A program made the translations under genes and the position numbers. The notes under the pieces are model-generated. The model was not told the origin of the DNA. It ran no database searches and worked only from the letters and a program-made list of their open reading frames with translations. DNA of 64,000 nt. Source: Cyathus striatus (lineage: Eukaryota > Basidiomycota > Agaricomycetes > Agaricales > Nidulariaceae). The DNA lies in contig JAOVFP010000023.1 of the NCBI GenBank assembly GCA_025738555.1, forward strand, positions 1,426,001 to 1,490,000, given 5' to 3'. Positions 15,955 to 27,697 of the stretch are shown here, piece after piece. Position 1 is the first letter of the stretch. Each line of letters starts with the position of its first letter.

Positions 15955-16719
15955 GACTGTATGTATAAGAGGCCGATATGCAATTAAGAGGTGATGCAAA
16001 GAGTCGGCGGCGCCGGTGGAACAAGTTGCGGGTGAGGCGCGATGATGACGGGAAGGAGAACAGGCTAGAATACGCCGATGAAATCAATATTTTGGTTTTG
16101 ATTGTGAGAGTGGCTCCGGAGATTTGCCATATATGGCAGTCCCGGAACAAGGAAATGCTTAAGTAAGCATGGATGAACCGAACGATCGAAGTACAATCTG
16201 AATCTAGCTTCTAATCTGAACTACTCGACCCATTGCGACCCACAGGCATGTGGTGCATATGCCACATATCCGCCCAATCCCTTGCCGGTTCCTAGTCTGT
16301 CTCAGCCCGAAATAATGCATAGGATTCCGTGCAGGCTGCTCTTCTCCTTGCAATGATGCATGCATGTCTCTGTAGAGACGCAGATCGTGGGCTATGTGCA
16401 ACAGAAGTGATAGCGATGGTCAATGTTCATGGCGGCAAGCACAATAATCTCTGGGTGCCAATTTGAAGTTACTGTGTTACACATCAAAACGCTTCTCTGT
16501 TTCTGCATCAAATGGTGCATCATGTGAAGTAAAGTCCAAATTATAAATACTTTCTCTATCCAGGAGCGATCCCCGACATATGCCCCGCTGTGAACCTACC
16601 TGTCAAAGGTATTGCACACTAGAGCCAGCTGCTCTCTACCTCTCCACTCCCTGCCACCGCTGACCCTCCTCTCCTTTCTTAACCCACCCCGGTCCTTTCT
16701 TCCTCCTCTTCAAGCCCCC
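15955..16719. other. Divergent intergenic region
   Basis: About 760 bp between the Yar1-like gene and the membrane-protein gene, which point away from each other. A C/T-rich stretch lies just before the start codon at 16720. No gene is seen. Confidence 0.4.
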
Positions 16720-18874
16720 ATGTCTCATACGTCTCCTGCCACCTACCTCGTATGGACCCTCCTCACTGGCATAGTGCGTGTTTATCTCTGATTTAATTTG
16801 CCACTGCTAAAAGACGGCTAGCTTGGAGTATTCCTACTCTTCCATCTCTGGTCCTTTGATCGTTTCAAATGTATAAAGTACGTCCTGCAATATCGACTTT
16901 GAGATCGCGTCTGATGTCGAGAGTGTAGATGGGATAGCGGGGCCCATTCTGGAGCCTTCAAGCGTATCATGACGGTGCGTGTTCTACCTTCTACAAAGGC
17001 ATATCTTACTGACATCTACCCAAGTACTCTTACCTTCTAAGCATACCGCTAATATTTGCGTACGCGCTGGGGATGACAATCATCAAATACCGCCAAGGTT
17101 TCATCGCGCTCCCATTAATCGGAAGTATGTGATTTCTCCTCTTCCCACTCCCAGCATTACGCCTTATACTCCATCAGCAATTGTTCCAAAGCCATACCAA
17201 CTCTGGGGGAAAGCTGAGCAGGCCGCCATATTCCCCTTCACGCTCATGTTCTCCATCGGTTGGAGTATGGAAATGTATTGTGATTCACTCTGTCCCATAT
17301 ATGCGCAGCTCTGACCTCCTCCTGCAGTGTCACACATCTCGAAGGTTAGATAACAGAAATAACCACCTCGTTGGATATCAGCTGATGCCGACACATCTCT
17401 TTCCTAAATAGAGCTTTGCTTCTGGCTTTTTTTAGTGAATTCTGGCTCCGCACAACAGAACTGGTTTCGCAGTCCGTACTTCAAGGTGTGGGTGGGAGGT
17501 TCGATGGTGGCGGTTATATACATGCCCCTAGTGACCATTTTCACGAGGTCAAATCATCTCATGGTTAGTTTTAGATTTTCGTGGTAATATCCTTTCATGA
17601 CAGCTGAATATTCATGTTACATCTAGAATGAAGCATATACATTTCTCGCGGGCAGTCTCGGAAGCCTCTGTTTGACATTGTGGTTCATGCCAGTCCTGTA
17701 GGCCCATCTTTGAATGTCCGTAAATATAACGCTCATCCCAATCGCACATGATTTTAGGTGGACTTTCCCAAGGTTCCTTAACAACCTAGTAAGGTTATTT
17801 TTGGCGCCAATTTACCTTTTCTGACATCATTTTCAGAGAGCTGATGGCGTTGACACTGGTACCATTGTTAGATTGACAAAATTTTCTGAGTTGAACGTAG
17901 GTGCCCATCTTATCCATGGCCTATGATATGGAGCGCTGATCTCAGTTCCGATTTTTTTCCCCAGAACATCCGTGTCCTCTTTCGCTTCCTGTTCACCTTA
18001 CCGTTACTAGTGTTGGGCGTTGATGGAGTGACCCCACATAAGCATGTGAACGAAAGCATGTTTTGGACAGGTTAGGTGCACAGTTTCCCTTTGATCTCTT
18101 ACTGATATCACCGCTCTTCTGCATAGATATCTTGGCTATTATTGCAGGGTTTGGGTGCGTAATCTCTTCTGGCATCACGCTGGTTGTAAGTTCCGGATTC
18201 ATTTGCTTTATCAAAGCGCCTGTTTTCCTCATCTTCATCATCCATTTCATAGATCTTCTTCCCGCGCTCGATAGAAGGAGAAATCGCAGCAAAGGATGCA
18301 GCGAAAGAACGTCAACGCCAACGATCGCAAGGTCGAACAACGAGCTTTGCAGACTCGAATGTACATATCAGGTCCATTACATCCATGTCCCACCCCATAC
18401 AAGATAGCATGAGTGGGACCACGAACACATACTTGCTCAATCAGACTCCCATGCACAAAAATATCTACGACTTGCACACGATGGACATTCGTGGTGATAC
18501 TGCTACAGTGAGTGTGGGAGGTGGTTCACCAACAACGGTGTACAAGTCTCCTTCCTGGACAGTTGACGATGATGAGGAGAGAGATACTGTACCAAGTACA
18601 TTGCCTCCCATTAGGCCTAATCGGAGAAGAGGGAAAGATATTGAGATTGGTGGGATCGATTTACCTGGTGCTGGGCGGTTAACCGAAGGAAATCTCGAGA
18701 TGCATGATATGGGAGGGTTGGGCGTGAACCCAATGATTCAAAATTTTACATCACCGATCGGTAAGTTCATATGTTTGTATCATGGTCCTAGATGTATGCT
18801 GACGATTGTGGCGTGTTTCAGACCTTGCATATGGGAACCCCGAGAACGAATCACGACTCACTTTCCGGCGTTAA
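16720..18874 (+). CDS. Conserved multipass membrane protein, function unknown
   Basis: A heavily interrupted gene starting MSHTSPATYLVWTLLTGI at 16720. Spliced exons give several hydrophobic segments: LGVFLLFHLWSFDRF, YSYLLSIPLIFAYALGMTII, AIFPFTLMFSIGWSME, FLAGSLGSLCLTLWFMPVLW, VLFRFLFTLPLLVLGVDG and DILAIIAGFGCVISSGITLVV. About seven are likely. A hydrophilic tail (about 18400-18874) follows and ends ENESRLTFRR. The KWDSG..SGAFKRIMT loop is joined across two introns with correct frame. I know no named domain for it. The pattern (several helices, then a long Ser/Asp-rich cytoplasmic-looking tail) is receptor- or transporter-like, but no function should be inferred. Confidence 0.75.
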
Positions 18875-19655
18875 GACCACTCACTGTACAAACTACAAAT
18901 CAATCGTCCTGTTCTATTATTCGTTTCGTTCATCAACTGCACTACAAATCACGCGCTTCCACATTCGTCCATAGGTCAATCGGCTGGTCTTTCGTTGAGA
19001 CTAATACTGTATATTTCGAATTATTAAATTAAACATTTATATTATAAGCTATTCGTGTTATCTTGAGCGTCGTACATGTATTGAGATGAGGACATGGGGC
19101 TCTCAATTATGGCAGCCTCGGCTTATCCCCTTGTAAAATCTCGCTCGTATCCGGAGTTTTGAGTTTATCTCCCTCACATGCAGCAGGCTTCTTCGAAGTA
19201 AATCCGGCCCGCGGCACTTTCACTTCTTTCAGTAGCTCCAATCTGTGCCTCATCTATATTTTGCTTCTGCCTTGAAGGACGTCATCGTACCTGCCGCTGG
19301 CGTATACTTACTACCCCAGCCACAAGATTACGATCCGCTGTACGGGGTACTAGGCAGACGAGTCTTTGCTGAAGCACTGACAGTAAGAAACTTCCAAGTA
19401 TATGCCGCCTTTTCTCTGTTCTTCATCGTTCGGATTGTATATCGTTACAACCAGAACCTTCGACTTCGCGGTCCACATGCCATGCTGTAACACATTCAAC
19501 GCGTCAATCCAGGCGCCGGAAGCATTTTGTTCATCTGACTATTATTTGTTATGCGGGAAGGCCGACTTTTAACGAGAAGCAGCCTCAACAGCGGAGAAAC
19601 TCCACTTTTCTTGATATAAAATTCCCTCGTATCTCGGTGGGGTTGAGTGATAACT
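18875..19655. other. Intergenic region with GH30 promoter
   Basis: About 780 bp. A TATA-like TATAAAA occurs at 19615-19621, close to the GH30 start. An 81-codon frame at 19245-19490 has no ATG near its start and was not accepted as a gene. Confidence 0.4.
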
Positions 19656-21677
19656 ATGTTTGAACGAGGTATTCCATCAACTTTAAGAGCTGTCATTGCT
19701 CTTCTCCTTGTTCTTCCGTCTGGCGTTCGACCAGCAAGTGTCTCTTCCGCCGCAGCACAGACGTTTTCCGGAATCGGAGGATCTGGGGCGTGGTGGCCTA
19801 ATGACCTCTACAACTTCCCAGAAGCGACCCGTCAGAATCTTTCGACACTCCTGTTTTCCCAGGATGGACTTGGGATATCCAGCTACCGCTACAACGTCGG
19901 TGCTGGTGGAGTCAACGTTTCTAATCCGTCTCGTGCGCCGCAGACATTCTATGTTCGTCAAGGAGTATACAACTGGTCTGCCGATCCCCAAGGAGTATAC
20001 TTTCTTCTAGAAGCGGTTAAACTCGGTGTACCGTCCGTAACGGCCTTTGCTAACAGCGCTCCAGCTTCGATGACTTCTGGGGGTGCAAGTTGTAATGGAG
20101 GATTTGTATCTGGTTGGCGTCTCCTGTCTTTCTATGAATGGCGAGCAATCTTAATAAGAAGAATTAATTTCTAGGAACCGGTGCTGCGTACGGTACTTAC
20201 CTCGCTGATGTGATCCAGCACTTCAGGAATCAAGGAGTGAATATCAACTACGTATCGGCGATGAATGAGCCAGATAGCAGCTTCGGACCCAGCCCGTGTA
20301 ATCAGGAAGGCATGCAGGTTCAGCCTTATCAGTGCGTTGTTATCAATATATTTACCTTTCGTGATATGAATGTTTTCCTAATATGATAGGCGTGCTGAAG
20401 TAGTCACTGGTGTTTACAACGCATTGGCTGCCAAAGGGCTTACTGGCACTGTAGGCATATTAGCCGATGAGTCATCCAGCTTGAGCAATGCAAGGAACGA
20501 GTACTCCCAATGGCTTCCCCAAGTAATTGATAAAGTATGTGTACTCCATCATCATTAAGCTAAAAACCATGTTTACCCATCATGACGACAGGTAGCAGCT
20601 CTAGTCCATCACACATATGACTTCCCAAGCGACTCCACCTATTCTTCGTACGTTAGCAATACAAACCAACAATATCCAGGGAAAGTTACTTGGATGTCGG
20701 TGAGTTTATTTTTAATGACCGACTTATGTCCCCTAAGTGTGTTCCATAGGAGGTCTGCTGCTCTCTTGGAAATGCCGATGGGAGTGGGAAGGGCTGGTCC
20801 GGCGGTTACGATCCAACGTATGTGCGGCTCGAATATACATTGTGCATTCTCTCAAACTATCGTAGAATCAAGAATGCGTTGATGTTTTCAGGTATGGTTT
20901 TCCAAAGTTTGGTTCTTGCAAATGAACCACACTATGATGTAAGTTGGGTTTAAAGCCCGATAAAGAATTAGCTGATCGTACATCTGAAGTTCTGGACGTT
21001 GGTTTCCAACCGTAAGTTATTCCACATCATTTTATTGATAACAGGCACACTAATATGGGTTTTGCAGAAATTGGGTGCGCACCCTTGAATAACCCATCTT
21101 GCGCCACAACCACCAACTCCAATGGATGGACAGTAAGTCTTCTTATTACATAGACTTCTAAATGTTCAGCATGCTTGCTCAGGACGGCTTTATTTATTAT
21201 GATCCATCCTACGCAACAAACAAGAACTATCAGCTATGTAAGTGTGGAAATAGCTCGAATGAGGAGTTTTCACCTGATGCAACTCTGATAGACATTACGA
21301 AGCACTTCTGGACTTACAAGCACTTCGGGAACTTCGTGAAACGTAAGTTCATTATATCACAACGTAGAGGCGTGTTCAGTAATCGCAATATAGCCGGAAG
21401 CCAGCGACGTGCCATAACTGGTTCCGATGCTAGCCAGTTCACCATGGCGGTGGCTAGCTCTTCAAGATTCTTCATTCTTGCGATGAATCCCAACTCAACT
21501 GATTCTACACTCACACTTTCCTTCCCGGAAAATGTTTGCGCAGCCGGAGGATCCAGGACTTCCGCCTCGGAAGATTTTGCTTCTGTAGCCAGTGCTGCTA
21601 AGTCTGGCAGCTCATGGTCTTTGCCCTTGAAAGCGATGAGCTTAACGACTTATTTCTTTGACAGAAGGTCTTGTTAA
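19656..21677 (+). CDS. GH30 endo-beta-1,6-galactanase, secreted
   Basis: Secreted glycoside hydrolase of family GH30, closest in wording to fungal endo-beta-1,6-galactanases that cut side chains of arabinogalactan. The start is the ATG at 19656, and a hydrophobic signal sequence (AVIALLLVLPSG) precedes AQTFSGIGGSGAWWPNDLYN. The acid/base Glu lies in MNEPDSSFGP. The probable nucleophile Glu is in WMSEVCCS, created by splicing across an intron between TGGATGTCG and GAGGTC. Further conserved blocks are GLGISSYRYNVGAGGVNVSN, PSVTAFANSAPASMTSGG and ITKHFWTYKHFGNFV. About ten short introns interrupt it. The C-terminal beta domain ends SLPLKAMSLTTYFFD. Activity is inferred from family. Confidence 0.87.
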
Positions 21678-22035
21678 TTATTGCAGCTTCTGTGACGCGA
21701 ACCAGGATATGACATTTGATGATCTGCATAAATTGTACATAAATAAGCGTTCATGGGGGTTTTTTTTTTATAACACGTGCGCGTGAACATTGGTGAAAAC
21801 GATGCAAAAAGGCACTGAAGACATGGTGGTGAAAGACAAAAGTTTACGTGAAAGCATTCGTTTGTTGAACACGATGTAGTCAAACAATGCATAGCCACAT
21901 AACACTCAATCGCATTGTCACAGATTGTCACGTAAGGTAATTAACGACAAATTGACGACTCTACATACTTGCAAGCGCCAGCGTTTCCTCTCTTTCCGGA
22001 GTCTTTACTACCGATATCTCACCATCAGGAGAGTT
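21678..22035. other. Intergenic region
   Basis: About 360 bp between two same-strand genes. It contains a poly-T run near 21760 and nothing else recognisable. Confidence 0.35.
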
Positions 22036-22609
22036 ATGTGGTCAGTGTCCTCTTTTAAATGTTCTTTTTCGCCACAAGGTTCCTAAGCGTTCGTCTTTCA
22101 TTCAATCTATTTACCAATACCCATTCCCATTTTTATGACAGTAAACATATTTTGAACGCCCAAGTATCTATTCGTGCTCCTTGCTGCAAGCAATGGTACG
22201 ACTGCTCGGAATGTCACGCAGAATCACAGACACACCCACTCGCGAAGACAACGGAAATGGCTTTCATCTGCAAGAAATGCAAGAAAGCATTTAGAAAAGA
22301 TATGGCAGCGTACGAAGAAAGCGATGAGTATTGTCCTCATTGCGATAACCATTATGTAAGTTCTGCGTTACCATCGTGCCCCCCTCAAACTGAACAACTG
22401 GTCTAGGTTATCGAAGCCAAAACACCACAAGCCATGATAGGCGTAGAGGGCGAGGATGCGAGAGTAGACGCTCGGTATGCTATAATGTTTATACTTGAAG
22501 CCGCTGTTGACTCAGGCCATTTAGGATGTTGAAAGATGACCGCGTAAAACAACTTCACCGATCTCTTGCAGAGGTGACAGATGATGACTTCGCCGATATT
22601 CTTGAATAA
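22036..22609 (+). CDS. CHY-type zinc finger protein
   Basis: Four exons (22036-22040, 22142-22355, 22407-22474, 22525-22609) give 123 residues with frame closing exactly. The first coding exon is only 5 nt (ATGTG) and splices to make MCKHILNAQV. The CHY zinc-finger ligands follow: APCCKQWYDCSECH, then CKKCKK and YCPHCDNHYV. The tail AKTPQAMIGVEGED...RMLKDDRV is conserved in fungal members. CHY proteins bind several zinc ions; some act in ubiquitin ligases or mitochondrial import. This short form has no RING, so its role is not known. Confidence 0.85.
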
Positions 22610-22795
22610 CTAGATTTCATGTAATATCCGGTGAAAATGTGTATTAATACGACCCGTCTCAACAAAGACACTAAAGTGTTCGATTGTGCAGATGAGGAAC
22701 GAAAGTATAAAGGGTAAGTAATAGAAAACTGGAATGTCCAAGGAAAGTAACTAAATCACGCCGAAAGGTCCCATTCTACTTTGCAAAGGTCATGT

Positions 22796-25551
22796 TTACG
22801 AGCAAAATATAAACTTGTGACAGGAGAAAAGATTGTAAGTGTCGAGGATAATTAGAGGAAGGAAGTGATACCACTTGAATCCATGGAGTAATCGTAACGT
22901 TACGCCCGCAGCCATAGCTCCGGTAGTTCCAAATGTCCATATGCAGCACAAGATACGCATGTTGCGATATTTGTTGTTTCCCCCAGACTTTTTCTGGCCC
23001 TTTTCATGGCTACTACTGTCTCCAGACGGAACCCAATTAGCTGTGGTGCCAAATATGCGGTCTTTGACGGCCATGAAGTAGGCATACTGCTGTATGATGA
23101 AGACGTAATTGACGTTAAAATTGTACATCTGGCGTGACCATAGGCGGAAGATGATCAACGAGTAAATGATGGAAGGAAAAGCATAGGCGAAGTTATACCA
23201 CATAACAAGGGTAGGCTTCAACCAAAGCATGAGTATTCCCGGAATGGGAACCAAGAAGATCATCAGTCCTGCGGCCGTATAGTACATCATGCCGCTCATG
23301 TAGCATACTTTCTGAATAATGGAGAGTTTGGATTTCCAGAAGTCGGAATTAGTGAGGAGAGTGGTGGACCCGGAACACCAGCGCATTTGTTGGGAGAAAA
23401 AAGCCCGAGGGTTGTCTGGACAGACACCGCATGCAAGGGCTAGCGGAACATATTTCAGTCTCCATCCGCGTGTTGAAGCATAGAATCCTGTATGAACATC
23501 TTCGGAGTGGCCAATCTCGGCAGTTCCGCCAACTTCTAACAAGGCTGAACGGCGATATATGGCATTGCTGCCTACACAAATGGCCGCTCCCCATCTATCC
23601 CGGTTGACCTGTACAATGCGGTAGAACAGCTCCTGAGTAGAGCTAGCCCCTTGTTCAACCCATGTGTGCTTCTTGCTCGGCCGGAAGAACTGAGGTGACT
23701 GAACGATTGCAATGTCCTCGTGGGCTTTCATGTAAGGGAGGAGGCACATGAGGAAGTCCGAACGGGGGCAGAAGTCAGCGTCGAAGATGGTGAAGAAATC
23801 ACCATCCGTACGAGCAAACGCATATCGTAAATTCCCTGCCTTCTTGAGGTAAGGCTTATTATCCCGGCTGATGTAATTGAAGTTGTACAAAGCTGCTAGC
23901 CTCTTTACAGAATCAAGGCCACCGTCGTCAAGGACAAAGACTTTATAGTTAGGATATTCCAGCTTCGAGACGTATTTGTACGTGTTTTCGAGCACTTCCA
24001 GAGGTTCTTTGCAGCAAGGCAAATAAATATCAACCAACGGGAAATCGCTCGTATAGGAGTGTTCCGCGATAAGTTTTTTATACTCGTCAATGTCGAAGTC
24101 CTTGCCAAAGTATCCGACGACATAGGAGATTGTCAAGTAGATTTGAATGAGCGCAACGAAGACTCCAAACCTTGCAAGCACGTAAGTATTTTCAATGCTA
24201 GTTATCATGAAGATTCGACTCACCAGTAAAACATGTCGGATGAGATTGCAAAAAACCACATTCCTACTGAAACACTGAGGAATGAGAATGTGCCGAACAG
24301 ATACAAGGGAGTTCTAATAATACATAAGTATTTAAGCTTTAAACGAAGCGTTAGTTTTTATACCTGCGCGTGCTTGCATAAAGATATTTCTCTTCATCCG
24401 TTGGTGGTGCTGGCAAAATCACGGATGATGATTCGGACGCAATGGTGACTAACTGAGGGGTTGTCCCTGGCGTTACGCTGTTTCTGAAGGGTTTGGTCCA
24501 CCAACGGCGCTGTGCGGGGAGGTTTACAGTTGGGATTGAAACGTGAGGGACAGTCGTCGAGGGCGATTCTAATTCCGCCTGTTGTGAGGGTGGCCTAGTG
24601 CAAGGAGCAGATGTTTCTGGCGTACTAGCATCAGTATCGGGTGCAGGATTATATAATTCTAATCGGAAGGGGCTGAGCAACTACAGTAAACGTGAGTTAA
24701 GGTTGGAGTACATATCAGCATGGGCAACGTACTTCTTTATCCGATTCGGGAGCTTGAGTCCGACGCCATTCGAGAGATGAAAGGTGAGATAGCAGCTCGT
24801 CGTTGAAATAGGTCACCTTTTTGTTGATGGCCGCGTCGTCTGTTGCTGGAGACGTTGGCCACGAGCTCCTGCCAGATCCTGGCTTTAATTCAAGGTAAAA
24901 TATACCAGACCCGTCACTTTTAATTGGTGCATGCGTCATATGGCCTCGTTCCTCTGCTTCACCTTCTGACGAGGAATTGAGGAAAGTGGAATCAAAATTG
25001 AAGGTACCTGTAGAGGACGCTCTTAAGAAAGACGGGGTAGGAGTTCGACTTTTCTCGGTGGCATTTGACCAACTGCTAGTCCATAACGTGGCCAAGTTTT
25101 TCACTAGAGAAGAAACTTTCTCATCTCTCGTGCGACCTTTACATCCCTGGGGTCAGTATTATATGTTTTCAATACAGGGCCTACTAATACCTGTCTCTGG
25201 ATGCCCAACCTAGAAACATATTTTAGAAACAAAGACCAGGTTGCTAAATGTTGCTTACAATCTCAACGTGACAGGATTCTAAATTAGTACCAAGCCATTC
25301 AACGGCAGTGTCCTCGTTGACACCCTCCGATCCAATATCGAAAGAAATATGGACAGCCAGGCTGTCTTTCCTATAGCACAAGTTAGAAACACGATGACAT
25401 ACCTCAATGCAGCTTACCCTATCACCGGAGTCGAGGTAGGATTCTCTACGTTGACTGTCAGCGCACAAGTTAACGACGTCTGGTTCAAGGAGTCAGATAA
25501 ACGAAAATGAATGGTCTCTGGTTGAGCAGCAAAAGAATGTGGTTCTGCCAT
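22796..25551 (-). CDS. Cellulose-synthase-like family 2 glycosyltransferase
   Basis: Processive beta-glycosyltransferase (GT2) with membrane helices. The start is the ATG at 25551 (MAEPHSFAAQPETIHFRLSD) and the stop is at 22796. The N-terminal 300 or so residues are hydrophilic, spread over several exons. Hydrophobic segments TPLYLFGTFSFLSVSVGMWF and VFVALIQIYLTISYVVGYF follow. The catalytic domain has the D,D,D,QxxRW set: FVLDDGGLDS, FDADFCPR, HSEDVHTGF and QQMRWCSGS. At least five more membrane segments follow. It resembles bacterial BcsA and the fungal cellulose-synthase-like enzymes that make cell-wall beta-glucans. The donor sugar and product are not determinable. The apparent MVFCN start at 24259 is intron read-through. 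Confidence 0.85.
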
Positions 25552-26740
25552 TGAATGGTCAGAGTCAAGAAGCCGGGTATACGGTCGCGCAGGTTTAAGT
25601 GCAAGCAACGCTCCAAGATATTATGTACGGTAATAAAGCTGTTCGATGAAACATTAGACGTACATGCCGGGGAGTAACAGTAAAAATGGATATCACTCCC
25701 ATTCGAGGGGTACTCCTACTGCAGCATTACCCGCTGTGTGCGGAACTGAACACAAAATATCCAGCTCCGAGGTAGATTCATTGTGATGGTGCAAAGGTCC
25801 TAGTTTGTGAAAAGGTTATCTAGAAGATTCCACTGAGAAGTCCAGTTAAGCAAATTGGACTTCATGAAAACAGAAATATATCCAGGGGTCTTGATTTCTA
25901 CGATTTCTAGTGCTGATATGACCAGAATTGAAGTGATAAGGACATATATGTATATTCGAACCGCACGTTCGGCCAATACTTCTTCTGTAAAACACAGAGA
26001 TTGAACAAGTTTGGAATATGCCATTTGCCCCTGTAGGACCTGTCAGCACACACACAGTTGGTATTCGTGTGTAAAGATGACGCGAACAGATAACGCATAC
26101 GAGAATCGGACAACAGAGCCAGACAGAGCGGAAGTGTGGCAAGTAAGTCGATTTCTGACGGACTGTTGTCAAACCGGTTGCAACGTCCTTTCAAAGTGCA
26201 CAGATGAGTGGTGTCTAACGGGTAACATAGTAATTTATCTCCTGTGAAACATTCTTGAAAAGAGGTTCGGTCCGTAGAAACAAGTTGCCAGTAACACCGG
26301 ACGCGAGGATGTCTCTGAGAGCAGCACCTTCTCTCTGTAGCAGTCTGAATCAAGACGTTCTTGCAGTGCGGAACAGATCGAGCTTCAGCTAATAGTTAAA
26401 AGGAGGTTGTGATACTGTTTCCGGCGTAAGGCGACCGTAGGAATAGTAAATGAGTGAATCCAAGGCAAATCACAAGGTGGTCACTACTGTAACTTAGGCG
26501 CGTGCGTCGGACTCGTTCCGTTGAACAATTCTTCTCCGATCGCGGAGTTTTTGTTCGGCATCCGGCTCCATAACTGGCATTTGGATTCTTCTTATCTCAG
26601 TCACCAAGCACTTACATGTTACATCCAGCTTACACTTACTTGCAACTCACTTGCTCACTACAGTAATGTACGCAAACGTACGTACGTGCGGGTTTTCTGT
26701 GTCGAACTTAACGTTTACCCTGCTGGACTTAGAGACTATC
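25552..26740. other. Intergenic region upstream of the GT2 gene
   Basis: About 1.2 kb with only short, motif-free ORFs. The right part carries an alternating ACGTACGT stretch near 26678. No gene is supported. Confidence 0.4.
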
Positions 26741-26745
26741 CGAAC
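26741..26745. repeat. Target-site duplication, left copy (CGAAC)
   Basis: CGAAC precedes the TG end of the solo LTR and is repeated at 27123-27127. Confidence 0.7.
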
Positions 26746-27122
26746 TGTAACGACCCCGTGACACCGTCCGTCTCTCGTTTCTGTATGTGTTCGTTGCCCA
26801 ACTCTCGTCGTTCGTTGTCCCGGTTCTTTACTCGTTCCTGTTTCATTCCCCTTCGCATATCTATGATATATTACTTTCCTTCACCCTCAGCAACAGAGCT
26901 AGTTAGCTCCTTACTATCGTTTATTCTCTCACATTGGACTATTACTACCGTCGTCTCAAGGAGTACTTACCCCACCTATAACCCGATATCGGACCTTAGG
27001 AATAGTATTTAAGACCTAGAGTACTTTCGTGTTTAGACAGTGAATCGTATCCTTACAACTGCAATTCCTCTCGTGTGACAAAACTCCTAAACCGTCACAA
27101 GACGTAACAGGCTTTTGCTACA
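26746..27122. mobile_element. Solo LTR of an LTR retrotransposon
   Basis: A 377-bp sequence beginning TGTAACGACCCCGTGACACC and ending GCTTTTGCTACA, that is TG...CA with short inverted ends TGTA/TACA. It is flanked by exact 5-bp direct repeats CGAAC. No internal retroelement domain lies on either side, so it appears to be a solo LTR left by recombination. The LTR superfamily (Ty3 or Copia) cannot be decided. Confidence 0.75.
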
Positions 27123-27127
27123 CGAAC
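27123..27127. repeat. Target-site duplication, right copy (CGAAC)
   Basis: Exact copy of the 5-bp sequence at 26741-26745. Confidence 0.7.
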
Positions 27128-27481
27128 TGCCTTGTACTTACAAGTTATGACCCTTATCTTCTCGATTCTCCTGAGACTCTGCTCAGTGCTGCGGTCCGTC
27201 GCCTTTCATCACGCGCACCCTCATTTCTCCGTGTATTTCTGGTTTCTACTGCGTTGACGCGCTCGTTTCACGTGAATAAGCACCTCAGCGGCTAGTCTCG
27301 ACACTCAATGACACTGCTGAACGGATATATATCGCATAAATGAGCATCTTCATCCACCTCCGAGTGGCAAGACCCATGGGCATCTCCTTGGCAAATAGTT
27401 ATGTTCATAAAACCTGCTAGCTACAGAATGCCACCCTTATCATCTCTGGACTTAGTGTTTCAGGATACTAGTGTTATTCTG

Positions 27482-27489
27482 TATAAAAA
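27482..27489 (+). promoter_or_regulatory. TATA-like box upstream of mannanase
   Basis: TATAAAAA lies 216 bp before the mannanase ATG at 27698. It is the only strong TATA match in the interval; the distance implies a long leader. Confidence 0.35.
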
Positions 27490-27697
27490 TCGAACTAGTA
27501 GCACTACACAAGCAGAAGTCTAAGAGGCATGTTGGGAGATGTTCCAACTAGCAATTCAACTTGCTTTAAACTGCTTAGCACGCGCTCTCATCTTTCATCT
27601 CTTGGCCCACAGTCAATTTACGCGATGATTTTCCTGTGGATCCGAAAGCTTTTTAAACATGCAGGAAGTATGCATAAGGAAGCCTACGTGTATCGTG

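Noticed and set aside
19245..19490. 81-codon ORF ahead of the GH30 gene with one hydrophobic segment
   Set aside because: The frame opens on GTG with no ATG near its start and no plausible upstream exon joins it.
24195..24259. MVFCN start for the GT2 gene
   Set aside because: This stretch is an intron; splicing joins FYW to FGVFVAL and the true start lies at 25551.
26521..27012. 163-codon ORF
   Set aside because: It overlaps the solo LTR and its flank and opens on TTG; it is explained as repeat read-through.
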